DNA of 11,151 nucleotides from an uncultured Lachnospiraceae bacterium. GTDB taxonomy: Bacteria; Bacillota_A; Clostridia; Lachnospirales; Lachnospiraceae. The translations under genes and the position numbers were made by a program. Below, piece after piece: positions 1 to 7,163 of the stretch (position 1 is the stretch's first letter; the number at the start of each line of letters is the position of its first letter). The DNA lies in NCBI GenBank assembly GCA_905200565.1, contig CAJKKX010000029.1:1-11151 (forward strand). Direction: 5' to 3'. The notes beneath the pieces are model-generated. The model saw only the letters and a list, made by a program, of their open reading frames with translations, was not told the DNA's origin and searched no databases.

Positions 1-1
1 A

Positions 2-70
2 GACCCGGCGCATCCGCCGAAATTCTGTCCGGAATGCGGGGATCCTTTTGATGATGGCGATATTCAGTAA
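2..70 (+). CDS. C-terminal end of a zinc-ribbon protein, probably SPFH-domain (YdjI-like); 5' part outside window
   Basis: Only the last 22 codons and a TAA are present. They contain a CPECG pair of cysteines followed by an acidic tail (FDDGDIQ). A single CxxC zinc knuckle at the extreme C terminus is typical of the SPFH/virion-core-like proteins that precede a zinc-ribbon membrane protein and a TPM protein in Firmicutes. The two genes immediately downstream are of exactly those kinds, and the gap to the next gene is only 43 bp. The reading frame and stop are seen directly. The SPFH identity is inferred from this tail and the neighbours, since no SPFH domain is visible here. Another protein with a C-terminal zinc ribbon is possible. 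Confidence 0.6.
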   Translation, partial: DPAHPPKFCPECGDPFDDGDIQ

Positions 71-113
71 GGGAGAAAGATTTGGGCTTGTACAGTGAGA
101 GAGGAGGGATATT

Positions 114-1208
114 TTGAGTTCGTTACAGGAATATAAATGCCCATGCTGCGGAGGCGCAATTGCCTTTGACAGCGCTTTGCAGAAGATGAAGTGTCCGTTC
201 TGCGATACAGAATTTGAAATAGAAACGCTGGAGGTTTATGACAGTGAGCTTTCCAGGGAGCAGCAGGATGATATGCAGTGGGAGATTGCGGCAGGAGAGG
301 AATGGCAGGAAGGTGAGACGGACAGCCTCAGAACCTTTGTCTGCAAATCCTGCGGCGGTGAGATCGTAGGCGATGCGAGCGCCGCGGCGGCTTCGTGTCC
401 CTTCTGCGGCAACCCGGTGGTGATGATGGGACAGTTTTCCGGAGCCTTAAAGCCGGATTTTATCATACCCTTCAAGCTGGATAAAAAGGCGGCGAAGGAA
501 GCGCTGCAAAAGCATTATGGAGGCAAGAGGCTTCTGCCGGGCATTTTCAGGGACCAGAACCATATCGATGAGATTAAGGGAATCTACGTCCCGTTCTGGC
601 TCTTTGACGCATCGGCGGATGCGGACATCTGCTATAAGGCGACAAAGGTCAGGACATGGAGCGACAGTAGTTACAGGTATCGGGAAACCAGCTATTTCGC
701 GGTCAGCCGTGGAGGAAAAATTTGCTTTGAACGTGTTCCGGTCAATGGCTCTTCAAAGATGACGGATGACCTGATGGAATCCATCGAGCCGTTTGAGTTT
801 TCAGGGGCAGTGGATTTCAGGACGGCGTATCTGGCAGGGTATCTCGCTGATAAATACGATCTGGATGCCAGACAGAGCGTTGAGAGGGCGAACGCGCGCA
901 TTAAAAAGAGTACGGAGGATGCTTTTGCTGATACAGTGGAGGGATATACGACGGTTATACCGGAGTCGGGCAGCGTCCGGCTGCACAGTGGAGAAGCGAG
1001 GTACGCCCTTTATCCGGTGTGGCTTTTAAACACCACCTGGAACGGCAGCCAGTATACTTTTGCCATGAATGGGCAGACAGGGAAATTTGTAGGAGACCTT
1101 CCCGTTGATAAGTCTGCTGCCAGAAAATGGATCATAGGATTGGCAGCTTTGTGCAGCGCTGCGGCGTATGGTGTAGTCTGGCTGCTGTGGCTTGCGGAAA
1201 TCTTGTAA
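114..1208 (+). CDS. Double zinc-ribbon protein with C-terminal membrane anchor (TFIIB-type zinc ribbon family)
   Basis: A 364-residue protein. The start is TTG at 114, chosen because GAGGAGG at 101-107 sits 6 bases upstream and the protein then begins at once with a zinc ribbon. Four CxxC pairs are seen: C9/C12, C27/C30, C77/C80 and C95/C98, which would make two four-cysteine zinc ribbons. A mixed alpha/beta middle region follows (about 110-335). One hydrophobic segment at about 340-362 would anchor the C terminus in the membrane with the ribbons in the cytoplasm. Family members are annotated as TFIIB-type zinc-ribbon proteins or, wrongly, as helicase/PriA-like because of the zinc fingers; no helicase motif is visible. 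It lies between a probable SPFH protein and a TPM protein, 14 bp before the latter, so the three are probably co-transcribed. Molecular function is unknown; a membrane-scaffold or envelope-stress role is only an inference from the neighbours. Confidence 0.85.
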   Translation: MSSLQEYKCPCCGGAIAFDSALQKMKCPFCDTEFEIETLEVYDSELSREQQDDMQWEIAAGEEWQEGETDSLRTFVCKSCGGEIVGDASAAAASCPFCGNPVVMMGQFSGALKPDFIIPFKLDKKAAKEALQKHYGGKRLLPGIFRDQNHIDEIKGIYVPFWLFDASADADICYKATKVRTWSDSSYRYRETSYFAVSRGGKICFERVPVNGSSKMTDDLMESIEPFEFSGAVDFRTAYLAGYLADKYDLDARQSVERANARIKKSTEDAFADTVEGYTTVIPESGSVRLHSGEARYALYPVWLLNTTWNGSQYTFAMNGQTGKFVGDLPVDKSAARKWIIGLAALCSAAAYGVVWLLWLAEIL

Positions 1209-1222
1209 GGAGGGACGGGAAA

Positions 1223-2038
1223 ATGAAGAAAAAGACATTATCTGTTTTAGCGGCGTTTCTGCTCTGCCTTCTTGCAGTTCTTCCGGCTTTTGCAGCAGAG
1301 GGGGAAGATGGATTTTCAGGGGAGTATTTTCGGGTGATGGATATGGCTGATCTTTTAGGCGAGAACGAGGAGGAGGCGCTTCTGGAAAAGCTCGATGAAA
1401 TCAGCGTGCGGCAGGAGTTTGAGGTTGCAATAGCCACTACGGACACGTTGGAGGGAAGCACGGCAAAAGAGTATGCGGACGATCTTTTTGAGTATTGCGA
1501 TTTTGGCTATGGAGAAGGCAGGGACGGCGTGCTGCTGCTGGTCAGCCTGGAGGACAGGGACTGGTGGATTTCCACACATGGTTATGGGATAACCGCCTTT
1601 ACGGACGCAGGGATCAAGTATTTGTCCGGGCGGTTTCTGGATGAACTTTCGGAGGGAAATTATGCGGCGGCATTTGGCATTTATGCGGAGCAGTGCGACG
1701 CCTTCCTCACACAGGCGAGGACAGGCAAGCCGTATGATAAATCGAATCTGCCCCGCGAGCCGTTAGGGCTGATGTGGATTCCGATAGCCCTTGCGGTGGG
1801 AATCGCGCTGGCGCTGCTGATCGTGGGCAGGATGAAGAGGATGCTGAAGACCGTCGGCAGCCAGGCAGCGGCAGGAAGCTATGTACGGAAAGGCAGCATG
1901 GAAGTTACCGAAAGGCGGGATCTTTTCTTATACCGGAAGGTTGACCGCACGGAGAAACCGAAGGAGAAGGATTCGGGAAGCAGCACACATACATCTTCCT
2001 CCGGCAGAACACATGGAGGCGGGGGCGGAAAGTTCTGA
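1223..2038 (+). CDS. Secreted, membrane-anchored TPM-domain protein (YgcG family)
   Basis: A 271-residue protein. The ATG at 1223 is preferred over an upstream in-frame GTG-type extension because AAGGAGG (1207-1213) overlaps the previous stop codon at the right distance, and because this start opens directly onto a signal peptide (KKK, hydrophobic stretch, cut near AFA-AE, residue 24-25). Residues about 37-165 form a TPM_phosphatase domain, recognisable from GYGEGRDGVLLLVSLEDRDW and the later ISTHGYG. A transmembrane helix follows at about 182-202, then a basic region and a low-complexity tail of Ser/Thr and Gly ending GGGGGKF, a common ending in this family. The TPM domain would face outside the cell. 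The family has been linked to acid phosphatase activity and to photosystem II repair in plants, but the bacterial role is not settled. It is the third gene of the SPFH/zinc-ribbon/TPM cassette. Confidence 0.88.
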   Translation: MKKKTLSVLAAFLLCLLAVLPAFAAEGEDGFSGEYFRVMDMADLLGENEEEALLEKLDEISVRQEFEVAIATTDTLEGSTAKEYADDLFEYCDFGYGEGRDGVLLLVSLEDRDWWISTHGYGITAFTDAGIKYLSGRFLDELSEGNYAAAFGIYAEQCDAFLTQARTGKPYDKSNLPREPLGLMWIPIALAVGIALALLIVGRMKRMLKTVGSQAAAGSYVRKGSMEVTERRDLFLYRKVDRTEKPKEKDSGSSTHTSSSGRTHGGGGGKF

Positions 2039-2115
2039 CGCTTCCGGTGGTTTGGCAGGTATCGGTAAGCCACGAGAATGGATGTAAACAGATGAAGTTA
2101 GGAAGGAAGAAGTTT

Positions 2116-2892
2116 ATGAGAAATAAAAAAAGGATATGCACAAAAATTTTTGCTTCAGTCCTGGCGTTTGCCGTGGCGGCTGTCTTAGCAGCGCCAGCTC
2201 CGGCAGTACCGGTGCAGGCTGCGGCAAAAAAAACCGTAAAAGGAATGACGGTATCAGTGGACAGCGTCACGCTGGAAGAAGGAAAAAGCAGGGTCGTGAA
2301 GGTGACGGTGAAGAGTACAAAGAAATCTGCGGCTAAGGATTTGATGGTAAAGGCAAAATCCTCAAATAAGAAGACAGCCGCGGTAAAGATTACAAAAAAG
2401 CCTTCAAAAAAGGCAAAAAGCGGTGTATCAACGCTTCAGATTACGGCGAAGGGAGCCGGCACAGCAAAGATTACAGTGACTGCAAAAAATAAAAACAAGA
2501 AGGGAAAGGTGCTTCAGAAGGTTATCAACGTTACAGTAAAGGAAGCGGCAGGAACTCCGCAGGGTTCTACGCCAACACAGGATTCAACTCCGACCCCTGA
2601 TCCGACTCCGACGCCGATCCCGAATCCAACACCGGTCCCGACCCCTGATCCGACTCCGACGCCGGATCCAACCCCAATACCGGCCCCTGATCCGGCACTG
2701 AATCCGGCATGGGCGGTTGGAAAATATCAGGGATATCAAATTCAGGGTATGGATCTTGGAGGAATAAATGACTCAGATTTCTGGCATCCCTTTGACGAGA
2801 TTTATGATAATGGCGAGTCTTATATTGAACTGAAAGCAGATGGGACGGCTGATGTCCGCATGAACGGTGAAGAGGTGATGCCGTTTACATAG
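2116..2892 (+). pseudogene. Secreted Ig-like protein with Pro-Thr linker, C-terminal domain cut off at a breakpoint
   Basis: The open frame is 258 codons from ATG 2116 to TAG 2890. The start was chosen because AGGAAGGAAG (2100-2109) lies just upstream and a signal peptide follows (RNKKR, hydrophobic core, cut near VQA, residue 35-36); in-frame starts at 2047 and 2092 lack this fit. Residues about 40-143 are a very Lys-rich Ig-like/BIG2-type domain (repeated KVTV, KITVTAK strands). Residues about 146-198 are a Pro-Thr-Asp linker. Residues 199-258 begin another domain (VGKYQGYQ... YIELKADGTADV) of the small beta-rich type common in Lachnospiraceae surface proteins, which normally continues well beyond this point. 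The frame stops right where sequence antisense to the neighbouring DUF305 gene begins, so I read it as truncated at its 3' end. It was probably exported and cell-surface associated. A natural short product cannot be excluded. Confidence 0.68.
2591..2664 (+). repeat. 26-bp direct repeat in the Pro-Thr linker
   Basis: Bases 2591-2616 and 2639-2664 are identical over 26 bp, with a 48-bp (16-codon) offset, so gain or loss of a unit keeps the reading frame. The repeat encodes TPDPTPTP-type linker sequence. Such coding repeats can vary in copy number between strains and alter the length of the stalk. Confidence 0.75.
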
Positions 2893-3209
2893 GACGAAAG
2901 ATCCTGTTCCGTGTTGGTATAGAGGCAGCAGCGGTTCAGGATTTTTGTCATATCTTCAATGCTTTTTGTCTGTTCTCTAATGATGTTTTCCGCAAGATTC
3001 TGTAAAGGAATCCAGGTGGTGTATTGGAGAAGGTTATGGGACATGTAAATCGCGGTCTGGTGGTGTGGAAGCATCTGCACGATAAAATTGTGGGAAATAC
3101 TGTCCGTGCATCCGGCATTTGTCATTTTGCGCCGCATTTCATTTAAGAGATCATAAAAACGGGATACATATTGGGTGGTCACTTTGCTTAATTCCATCTG
3201 ACAGTGCAT
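2820..3209 (-). pseudogene. DUF305-family protein, second half missing and replaced by 22 out-of-context codons
   Basis: The open frame is 129 codons, ATG at 3209-3207, with AGAGGC about 7 bases upstream on the minus strand. Residues 41-90 read NFIVQMLPHHQ... LQNLAENIIREQTKSIEDM, the DUF305 signature with its His-His pair (49-50) and amphipathic helices. From memory, Clostridia homologues often carry two such modules, with a second PHH segment after the point corresponding to residue 107. Here residues 108-129 are the reverse complement of the surface-protein gene (2823-2888) and resemble nothing in the family. The natural protein therefore ends at Tyr107, at base 2889. DUF305 proteins are ferritin-like helical bundles, some linked to metal handling; a specific role is not known here. 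It has no signal peptide and is divergent from the MarR gene. Confidence 0.72.
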
Positions 3210-3233
3210 GATAAGCGCCTCTGCTTTTCTTTT

Positions 3234-3239
3234 ATTATA
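3234..3239 (-). promoter_or_regulatory. Possible -10 box for the DUF305 gene
   Basis: A perfect TATAAT is read on the minus strand at 3239-3234, about 25 bases before the ATG at 3209. No convincing -35 lies 16-18 bases upstream (AAGGGA occurs there), so this is a tentative call. Confidence 0.35.
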
Positions 3240-3280
3240 AAAATATGCCGGATAAGTCCCTTAGGTGACAGAAAAATCGC

Positions 3281-3309
3281 TTGACAAAAACGAAGGCTTA
3301 CGATATAGT
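3281..3309 (+). promoter_or_regulatory. Sigma-A type promoter of the marR-degV unit
   Basis: TTGACA at 3281-3286 is followed after exactly 17 bases by TATAGT at 3304-3309, a near-consensus vegetative promoter. Transcription would begin near 3316, about 40 bases before the MarR start codon at 3357. This placement also argues against the in-frame GTG at 3333, which has no ribosome site. Confidence 0.8.
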
Positions 3310-3338
3310 TCAAAAAGTAAACAGTATATAAAGTGAAC
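3308..3338 (+). promoter_or_regulatory. Candidate operator of the MarR-type regulator
   Basis: GTTCA (3308-3312) and TGAAC (3334-3338) form an inverted repeat overlapping the -10 box and the start of the transcript. Inside it AGTAAAC (3316-3322) and AGTGAAC (3332-3338) form a 16-bp-spaced direct repeat. MarR proteins often bind palindromes over their own promoter, so autoregulation is plausible. The arms are short and this is an inference. Confidence 0.35.
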
Positions 3339-3356
3339 AAAAATGGAGAGACTGAA

Positions 3357-3791
3357 ATGGAAAAAGAACTTCAGGAAAATCTGTTGCAGGCATGGGTTGA
3401 AATGTCGGTATGTATCCGGGGAAACCGGATGCTTTCTCAGGTTTCTTTTAATGAGATCGTGATCTGCGGCATTCTGTACCGCAATGCTCTTTGGAAGGAA
3501 GCCCCGCTGACGGCAACGGATCTCTGCGAAAGAATGAAGCTTCTGAAATCGCAGATAAACCGGCTGACAACTGCAATGGAAGAGAATGGGCTGATCTGTA
3601 AAAGACGCAGTATGGAGGACAAACGGAAGATTTATCTTGAATTGCAGGAAAAAGGCAGGGCGCTGTATGAGCAGGAGCATAAGCGGGTCATGAAAATCCT
3701 GGATGCGGTCACGGAAGCGCTGGGAGAGGACGGAGTGGAACAGTTGACCGGGCTGGTAAAGGAAACCGTTGCGGTAGTAAACAGAGAATAG
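3357..3791 (+). CDS. MarR-family transcriptional regulator
   Basis: A 144-residue protein of normal MarR length. The ATG at 3357 follows GGAGAG (3345-3350) by 6 bases; the upstream GTG at 3333 lacks a ribosome site. The winged helix-turn-helix spans about 32-102: LTATDLCERM is the first helix of the HTH, KLLKSQINRLTTAMEENGLI (61-80) the recognition helix and linker, and the wing carries the family hallmark RRSMEDKRKIYLELQEKGR. The flanking N- and C-terminal helices (1-30 and 103-144) would form the dimer interface. It is a cytoplasmic DNA-binding dimer, probably a repressor that releases DNA on binding a small molecule. The degV gene starts 14 bp after its stop, so the pair is very likely one operon. 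This pairing suggests lipid or fatty-acid sensing, by analogy with FabT-like MarR proteins, but the ligand cannot be read from sequence. Confidence 0.9.
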   Translation: MEKELQENLLQAWVEMSVCIRGNRMLSQVSFNEIVICGILYRNALWKEAPLTATDLCERMKLLKSQINRLTTAMEENGLICKRRSMEDKRKIYLELQEKGRALYEQEHKRVMKILDAVTEALGEDGVEQLTGLVKETVAVVNRE

Positions 3792-3805
3792 TGGAGGTAA
3801 AGTTT

Positions 3806-4654
3806 ATGAGCGTTAAAATTATTGTAGATTCTGCCTGTGACATTACACAGGAAAAGGCGAAGGAAGCAGGACTGGATATTCTGCCGCTGAAGACCATGTT
3901 CGGAGAAGTGGAATATCTGGATGGGGTGACTTTGGGGCATCGGGAGTTTTTTGAAAAACTGATTGAGTCGGAGATACTGCCGACGACCAGCCAGATCGCA
4001 CCCTATGAGTACGAAGAAAGATTCAGGAGAATCAAGCAAGACGGAGATACCGCCGTGTGCATTACGATTTCTTCTGCACTCTCCGGATGTTATCAGAGCG
4101 CCTGCATTGCAAGAGAGGGTTATGAGGACTGCGTCACAATTGTGGACAGTCAGAATGTGTGCATTGGCGAACGGATTCTTGTGGAGTATGCGCTGGAACT
4201 GAGAAATCAGGGAAAAAACGCGCCGGAAATTGCGGAAGCGCTGGAACGAAAAAAAGGGGATATTCGTGTGATTGCATTGCTGGATACGCTGGAATATCTG
4301 AAAAAGGGCGGCAGAATTTCGCAGACGGCCGCGCTTGCGGGGACACTTTTGTCCATAAAACCAGTGATTGCGATTGAGCATGGGGAAGTCGTTATGTTAG
4401 GAAAAGCCAGGGGTTCGAAGAACGGGAACAATCTTTTGACGGAATACGTAAAAAAGTCGGGGGACATTGACTTTGAGATGCCGTACTGTCTGGCTTACAG
4501 CGGGCTTTCCGACGCCGTACTGCAAAAATACCTGGCGGACAATGCAGCGCTCTACCGGGGAAAAACAGAACAGATTCCTGTCAGCACCATTGGAAGCTCG
4601 ATCGGAACCCATGTGGGGCCGGGGGCGATCGCAGCAGCGTTTTATGCGGGATAG
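3806..4654 (+). CDS. DegV-family fatty-acid-binding protein (FakB-like)
   Basis: A 282-residue protein, the usual length for the family. The start ATG at 3806 is 8 bases after GGAGG (3793-3797), which itself lies just after the MarR stop. Family landmarks are VKIIVDSACDIT at the N terminus, the PTTSQIAPYEY segment (59-69) whose Thr/Ser contact the fatty-acid carboxylate in characterised members, ISSALSGCYQSA (88-99), KKGGRISQ (166-173), SIKPVIAIEHGEV (183-195), and GTHVGPGA (267-274) near the C terminus. DegV proteins bind a single fatty acid; FakB members present it to the kinase FakA for phosphorylation and use in phospholipid synthesis. No FakA-type kinase is seen in this window. It is cytoplasmic and co-transcribed with the MarR gene. 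Whether this paralogue partners FakA is not determinable here. Confidence 0.92.
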   Translation: MSVKIIVDSACDITQEKAKEAGLDILPLKTMFGEVEYLDGVTLGHREFFEKLIESEILPTTSQIAPYEYEERFRRIKQDGDTAVCITISSALSGCYQSACIAREGYEDCVTIVDSQNVCIGERILVEYALELRNQGKNAPEIAEALERKKGDIRVIALLDTLEYLKKGGRISQTAALAGTLLSIKPVIAIEHGEVVMLGKARGSKNGNNLLTEYVKKSGDIDFEMPYCLAYSGLSDAVLQKYLADNAALYRGKTEQIPVSTIGSSIGTHVGPGAIAAAFYAG

Positions 4655-4665
4655 TCCCCGCATAA
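4642..4665 (+). terminator. Hairpin at the end of degV, possible terminator
   Basis: TTATGCGGG (4642-4650) pairs perfectly with CCCGCATAA (4657-4665) across a 6-base loop that includes part of the degV stop codon. The 9-bp stem is strong, but no run of T follows on plus, so it may be an mRNA-end stabilising hairpin or a weak terminator rather than a classic intrinsic one. Confidence 0.5.
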
Positions 4666-4728
4666 TCGCTAAAATCGTAGAAAATAAGCCATATCTGAAA
4701 ATAAGTCTATCATCTAACAGAAAGAAGA

Positions 4729-4757
4729 TTGCAGTTTCTCAGTAAATTCCTTATAAT
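4729..4757 (+). promoter_or_regulatory. Possible promoter antisense to the AraC gene
   Basis: A perfect TATAAT (4752-4757) lies 17 bases after TTGCAG (4729-4734), which matches only the TTG of a -35 box. It points into the 3' end of the AraC-type gene, which runs on the opposite strand, and no plus-strand gene follows. The surrounding gap (4655-4783) is AT-rich and otherwise shows only the hairpins listed separately. Confidence 0.25.
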
Positions 4758-4773
4758 TTTTACTAAATTAAAA

Positions 4774-4794
4774 ACCAAAGAGATTAGTTTTGGT
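4774..4794 (-). terminator. Weak intrinsic terminator of the AraC-type gene
   Basis: On the minus strand ACCAAA and TTTGGT form a 6-bp stem spanning the gene's TAA stop, followed immediately by TTTTAATTT. The stem is short and AT-rich, so strength is doubtful, but position and T-run fit a terminator. Confidence 0.35.
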
Positions 4795-7103
4795 GAATCC
4801 GGCGATATTCGTTTGGCGTTATGGCCTCCATCTTTTTGAAGGTGCGTGTGAAAACATTGGGGTCGTGATAGCCCAGGGATTCTCCGATGGCCTTGCAGGT
4901 GAGGGAGGTAGTTACCAGCAGTTCTTTTGCACGGTCGATTTTCTTTCGTGTTACATAGTCCACGAAGGTAATCCCGAAATGTTTTTTAAAGTACTGGGAG
5001 AGATAATTCTGGTTCATACCGACAGCATCCGCCAGCAGGGTCAGATGAATATCCGCCAGATGGCTGTCTATAAAGTCCAGTAGAGTCTGTTCGGAAGAAC
5101 TGACGGCAGAACCGTTGTTTTTTTGAAGGGATGCGTAAATATGGAAAAAATGGCATCCAAAATTTTTCAGGTTTTCAGGCAGAAGAATTGCATGGAGGAC
5201 GGAGAGGAATTCATGTTCTTCCATAGAAAATACAGAAGAAAAACGGATAGCCTGTTCATAAAGGTCCTCCTGTAAAAGGAAAAGAATCTCCTGGACGATG
5301 GAACGAAGCTGGGAAAAAGGAATATCTTTTTGCCGGAAGTCCGACAGTAATTTCTCCACATAGGCAGAACATTGGCCGGGGGCTGTTTTCAGCAGGGAGG
5401 TCACCTGCTTCTTGTGTTCGGGAAGCAGCTTTCCGAGGGAGGCCGAAATATCCTCTTGTGTATACATGGTTTTATCGGCGGCAGTTCCGTGGCTTTCGAA
5501 CAGATTCAAAGCCTGGGTGTAAAAATGAAAGGTCTCATGGATATCCTGAAAAACAGGACTGAATACGCCTTTGTATTCGGAAGGAAAATCTTTTAATTTT
5601 AATTTCAGATAGAGTTCCAGACCGTAAAGCTTTCTCTTAATGAGTGTCTCATCCGGGGCATCCATAAAGCACAGGAAGAAAGAAGGAGAGGAGGAGACAC
5701 GGTATCCAAAGGAATCCGGGAGATTGCGAAAAAGCTCCTGGAGACTTGGAAGAGTGTCTGAGGCGCTGGATAGATCCGGCACAGGCTGGCCATTTTTTAA
5801 ATGGTTTAATTTAAAAATAGCAATACAAAAAACGGCGTCCGGGGCGAAGAGAGAGAGCCGGCTGCAAAAGGAATCGATGGCTTCTGTTTCCATATTTCCG
5901 GTAAAAAGGCCGGAAAAGAATGCGTTTATAAGCTGGGGCCGGTCATTTTCCTGACGTTCGCAGAGAAGCTCCACCGCTGCGCGCAGATCCTGAAAACCGG
6001 TGTTTACGGGGCTTGTATCGGCAGGGAAGGAATATCCGCCTGATGAAGCCGTTTCAGGATGGAGGATACGGTTTCCCTTATCCGGTGGAAGAGGATAAAA
6101 TGAAGGAGAACTGCCAGAAGGATGGCTGTCAGCATGACAACAAGCGTCAGCGCCAGAAAGGAATGGAGCTGCCTTGTGATGAGGAGTCCGGGTTCTACAT
6201 CCAGGTAAAGGAGTTTGTGAACCGGAGATTTTTTCCAATAAATGCGGTAGGTATCGTCCGCTTTGCAAATGGTTTCACCTTCGGAAGCATTCCAGTCAAA
6301 AGCAGAGAGCGCAAGGATGGAGGCGTAATCTTCTTCGGCAGGCTGGTTTAAAATCGTCCGGGACTGGGTGTCCAGGAGATATAAATAGCTGGTCTGGTCA
6401 TTGTTCAGACGGCCCAGGGTCTGGTTCAGAAGGGATTCCTTTACAAGCAGAACAAGGACGGCGTCGGATGCACGGTAACCGGAAAGATTGACAGCAAAAG
6501 GAAGGCATCTGCCGTAATCGGAGAATTGCCCGGTGGTGGTGCAGGTGCGGATATTTGTGGGCGGGCACAGCGTATTTTTATAGTCCTTTTTCATAAGTTC
6601 ATCAAAAAAATCCTCCGGATAGTCCTCAAATACCCGGTATCTGGTAAAAAAGTCCTCTGCGTTGAAGGTTCCGCTCTGGGTGAAAACGATGCCTGGATTT
6701 TTAAAATATAAAAAAACGTCCGAGAAAAGATCGGAGTTAAACAGGGACTCTCTGAGCGCCGTATCAAAATGGTACAGGGCGAGAGAAGCCGCCGTATGAC
6801 GGAGATCTTCTGTGTGAAGCAAAGTGTGGTAATCAGAAGAGTTGCTGCGGGCAAAAGCCATCGCCTGGTCAGAAGCCGAGGAAAGAGCATTGTCCAGAGT
6901 GCTGGATGCGGCATGAAGAAAGTTCTTATTGTTGGCGCTGATCTTCCGGGTAATCAGACCGTCCGCATGGTAAGTGATGACGGAGCAGGGAAGAATGATC
7001 AGCGCGGAATGATCAGCGCGCAGAAAAGCGCGAAAAAAAGCAGAATATTTCGAAAGGAATCTTTATTTTTCGTGGAAATCAGGAAAATCAATTTGCGATA
7101 CAC
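4784..7103 (-). pseudogene. Membrane-anchored sensor/AraC-family regulator, broken by two frameshifts
   Basis: Removing one copy of a 14-bp duplication (6993-7020) and adding one base near 6018-6030 gives a single 768-residue protein, the normal size for two-TM AraC regulators of carbohydrate loci. It starts at GTG 7103, with GGAGGAG at 7119-7113. Order: TM1 (about 20-40), an extracellular Cache-like sensor region (about 42-310), TM2 (about 311-334), a linker and cytoplasmic middle region, and a C-terminal AraC double HTH (about 665-768) with LTLLADAVGMNQNYLSQYFKKHFG, then GESLGYHDPNVFTRTFKKMEAITPNEYRR. As written, translation from 7103 stops at 7001-6999 after 34 codons. Two long fragments remain open: 285 codons from 6861 (sensor and TM2) and a frame carrying the linker and HTH down to 4784; neither has a good start. 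It is divergent from the solute-binding gene and would probably have activated it. Sequence error is the alternative explanation. Confidence 0.85.
6993..7020 (+). repeat. 14-bp perfect tandem duplication that shifts the AraC reading frame
   Basis: GAATGATCAGCGCG occurs at 6993-7006 and again at 7007-7020 with nothing between. Fourteen is not a multiple of three. With a single copy, the frame from GTG 7103 runs through TM1 into the sensor region without a stop; with two copies it hits TGA at 7001-6999. This is seen directly. Confidence 0.93.
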
Positions 7104-7134
7104 AGGGGGTCACTCCTCCGGACAGATTTTTTTT

Positions 7135-7163
7135 AGTATACAATGCGGAGGATGTTCCGTCAA
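7135..7163 (-). promoter_or_regulatory. Promoter of the AraC-type gene
   Basis: On the minus strand TTGACG (7163-7158) is followed after 17 bases by TATACT (7140-7135), each 5 of 6 matches to consensus. The predicted start near 7128 falls just before the ribosome site at 7119-7113 and the GTG at 7103, which supports that start codon. A run of eight A lies at the predicted initiation region. Confidence 0.72.
7139..7144 (+). promoter_or_regulatory. Possible activator-dependent -10 box for the solute-binding gene
   Basis: TACAAT on plus at 7139-7144 lies about 38 bases before the ATG at 7183. The -35 position (7116-7121) reads CTCCGG, unlike consensus, as expected for a promoter needing an AraC-type activator. 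It overlaps the minus-strand promoter, so the two would compete. Tentative. Confidence 0.3.

Noticed and set aside
1127..1222. N-terminal extension of the TPM protein
   Set aside because: It overlaps the end of the zinc-ribbon gene; the strong ribosome site and the signal peptide point to ATG 1223.
2586..2700. Repeated GATCC/CCGAC pattern as a CRISPR or non-coding array
   Set aside because: The units are in-frame Pro-Thr-Asp codons with no uniform spacers; this is a protein linker.
4790..5083. Plus-strand 97-codon open frame, perhaps a small protein from the antisense promoter
   Set aside because: It lies wholly opposite the conserved AraC HTH coding sequence, has no ribosome site, and its protein looks like a translation shadow.
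5640..5954. Plus-strand 104-codon open frame
   Set aside because: It is antisense to the regulator's middle region, its composition is Arg/Ser-rich and shadow-like, and no ribosome site was seen.
6591..6914. Minus-strand 107-codon frame with a hydrophobic start
   Set aside because: It overlaps the sensor region of the AraC gene in another frame; the real TM1 is recovered upstream at about 7046-6984 once the duplication is collapsed.
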